NCBI GenBank assembly: GCA_030149585.1
Contig: JASFBJ010000167.1
Span: 1-8,113 of the forward strand
Length of the DNA: 8,113 bases
Direction: 5' to 3'
Source of the DNA: Desulfobacterales bacterium
GTDB taxonomy: Bacteria; Desulfobacterota; Desulfobacteria; Desulfobacterales; JASFBJ01
Shown: positions 7,705-8,113 of the stretch, one piece after another
How the letters are laid out: every line of letters starts with the position of its first letter
Numbering within the stretch: position 1 is the first letter of the stretch
Notes under the pieces: model-generated
What the model was told of the DNA's origin: nothing
What the model saw: only the letters and a program-made list of their open reading frames with translations
The model's database searches: none
Program-made: the position numbers and the translations under genes

Positions 7705-7744
7705 AATGCAGGATTGCGGTAAGAGCAATGGTCCGCATTTTTTT
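7705..7744 (-). other. Hairpin in the operon leader (terminator-like on the plus strand)
   Basis: On the minus-strand RNA, AAUGC pairs with GCAUU, GG with CC, and AUUGC with GCAAU around a seven-base loop, giving 12 pairs with a three-base and a one-base bulge. It begins about 20 bases after the predicted sigma-54 start, so it would lie near the 5' end of the operon mRNA and could stabilise it. An alternative pairing UGCGG/CCGCA is mutually exclusive with the main one. Read on the plus strand the hairpin is followed by a T run (7738-7744) like an intrinsic terminator, but no plus-strand gene precedes it. Confidence 0.35.
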
Positions 7745-7772
7745 ACAGAGTCGGATTATATTAGATAAGAAT

Positions 7773-7789
7773 AGCAAAATCTTTGCCAA
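7773..7789 (-). promoter_or_regulatory. Sigma-54 (RpoN) -24/-12 promoter
   Basis: Read on the minus strand the element is TTGGCAAAGATTTTGCT. It fits the sigma-54 consensus TTGGCACG-N4-TTGCW at all but two bases, with the invariant GG and GC separated by exactly ten bases. The predicted start of transcription is about a dozen bases beyond the GC, near 7762, giving a leader of roughly 165 bases before the ATG at 7596. Sigma-54 promoters need an ATP-driven enhancer-binding activator, so the operon would be switched on by a specific signal; no activator gene lies in the window. Confidence 0.72.
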
Positions 7790-7905
7790 AAATGAGCCGT
7801 ACCAGGATAGAGAAGGGTAAGTAATTAATTTTAAAGCTTTTTTTTATTTATTATATTCATAAAATACCAAATAAAACATAAAAAGCAAATAATTAAAATA
7901 GTATA

Positions 7906-7915
7906 ATGAATAGAA
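7906..7915 (+). repeat. ATGAATAGAA repeat, inverted partner at 8013-8022
   Basis: This ten-base sequence recurs as its exact reverse complement at 8013-8022, and its TGAATAG core recurs in direct orientation at 7986-7992. It sits between the sigma-54 element and the upstream palindrome, about 150 bases from the predicted transcription start. It may be a second half-site for the same regulator. Only the sequence match is observed; function is inferred. Confidence 0.35.
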
Positions 7916-7985
7916 ACCGCTACACCCAATTTTTAATATAAAAATAACTGCTTGATATAAAAGCTTATTACTGAAATATATATTT

Positions 7986-8021
7986 TGAATAGCATTTTCT
8001 ATATGTAGAATTTTCTATTCA
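7986..8021. promoter_or_regulatory. Imperfect palindrome, possible activator (enhancer) binding site
   Basis: Two nested inverted repeats share one centre (between 8003 and 8004): outer arms TGAATAG (7986-7992) and CTATTCA (8015-8021), inner arms TTCTA (7997-8001) and TAGAA (8006-8010). Counted by eye, 14 of 18 base pairs are symmetric. The outer right arm, as TTCTATTCAT (8013-8022), is a perfect ten-base inverted copy of ATGAATAGAA at 7906-7915. The sites lie about 150 to 260 bases upstream of the predicted sigma-54 start, the usual range for enhancer-binding activators. The region is AT-rich, so chance is a real alternative. Confidence 0.35.
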
Positions 8022-8113
8022 TCAGCTTGTTAAATTAAAGCATAGGCAGGAAAAAAATAAAAAGAATTATCACTACGCAAATAAAATAACAATCTATATT
8101 ATTTTCAATGGGT

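Larger units (their letters stand above)
7597..8113. other. AT-rich control region upstream of the operon, no protein gene seen
   Basis: These 517 bases contain no open frame that I can support as a gene on either strand. Base composition is markedly more AT-rich than the coding part, especially from about 7820 to the right edge. It holds the sigma-54 type promoter, an upstream palindrome with related repeats and a leader hairpin, described separately. The 24-codon frame starting with the ATG at 7738-7736 on the minus strand lacks a ribosome site. The ATG at 8108-8110 on the plus strand, two codons from the edge, cannot be judged. Confidence 0.75.

Noticed and set aside
7664..7738. 24-codon minus-strand frame in the leader
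   Set aside because: No Shine-Dalgarno sequence before its ATG (only an A run), and no recognisable peptide features; not listed as a gene.
7755..7760. TATAAT on the minus strand as a sigma-70 -10 box
   Set aside because: No acceptable -35 hexamer at 16-18 bases; it lies in AT-rich sequence at the predicted sigma-54 start.
7902..7907. TATAAT on the plus strand as a promoter for a divergent gene
   Set aside because: No -35 match at the right distance, and no plus-strand gene follows inside the window.
1..8113. CRISPR arrays, tRNA/rRNA genes, insertion sequences, transposases
   Set aside because: No regularly spaced repeats, no cloverleaf or rRNA-like sequence, and no transposase reading frame or terminal repeats were seen.

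Overview
The window holds seven consecutive genes, all on the minus strand, so it reads from right to left. Together they look like the promoter-proximal part of a catabolic CoA-thioester (beta-oxidation-like) operon. In transcription order they encode: an acyl-CoA dehydrogenase; a crotonase-fold protein of the MenB/BadI branch; a two-gene heteromeric acyl-CoA dehydrogenase (small subunit, then large); an HMG-CoA-synthase-fold protein fused to a DUF35 zinc-ribbon/OB domain; an SCP2-type thiolase; and the N-terminal 62 codons of a short-chain dehydrogenase that runs off the left edge. The set covers every step of one beta-oxidation round: dehydrogenation, hydration or ring opening, hydroxyacyl oxidation and thiolysis. 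No taxonomic marker is present. AT-leaning coding sequence, a sigma-54 type promoter and this enzyme set recall anaerobic aromatic or alicyclic degraders such as sulfate-reducing Desulfobacterota, but that assignment is inference.

Layout. 7597-8113 is a 517-base AT-rich control region with no supported protein gene. It contains a near-consensus -24/-12 sigma-54 promoter reading into the operon (7773-7789), an imperfect palindrome and related repeats upstream of it that could be an activator site, and a leader hairpin (7705-7744). The genes then follow with good Shine-Dalgarno sequences. Gaps are about 110 bases after the first dehydrogenase, after the large dehydrogenase subunit and after the thiolase. 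The two dehydrogenase subunits are only 10 bases apart, and the HMGCS-like and thiolase genes are contiguous (TAA directly followed by ATG). These tight junctions mark likely stoichiometric complexes.

How the genes may work together. The paired dehydrogenase resembles alpha2beta2 enzymes of the PimCD/FadE28-FadE29 kind, which act on bulky or branched side-chain CoA esters. The DUF35-linked thiolase resembles the archaeal thiolase/HMGCS/DUF35 assembly and the BbsAB benzoylsuccinyl-CoA thiolase. The crotonase is closest by motif to MenB/BadI, a branch that makes or opens beta-keto rings. This combination fits degradation of a cyclic or substituted carboxylic acid CoA ester; the exact substrate cannot be read from the sequence.

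The most unusual signals are two proteins whose family active-site residues appear replaced. The HMGCS-like domain lacks all three residues of the Glu-Cys-His triad (Thr77, Leu109, Ser232) but keeps its fold motifs and an intact zinc ribbon, suggesting a structural pseudo-synthase supporting the thiolase. The crotonase lacks the MenB/BadI Asp and Tyr and also one of the two hydratase glutamates. All alignments were made by eye from remembered family sequences.
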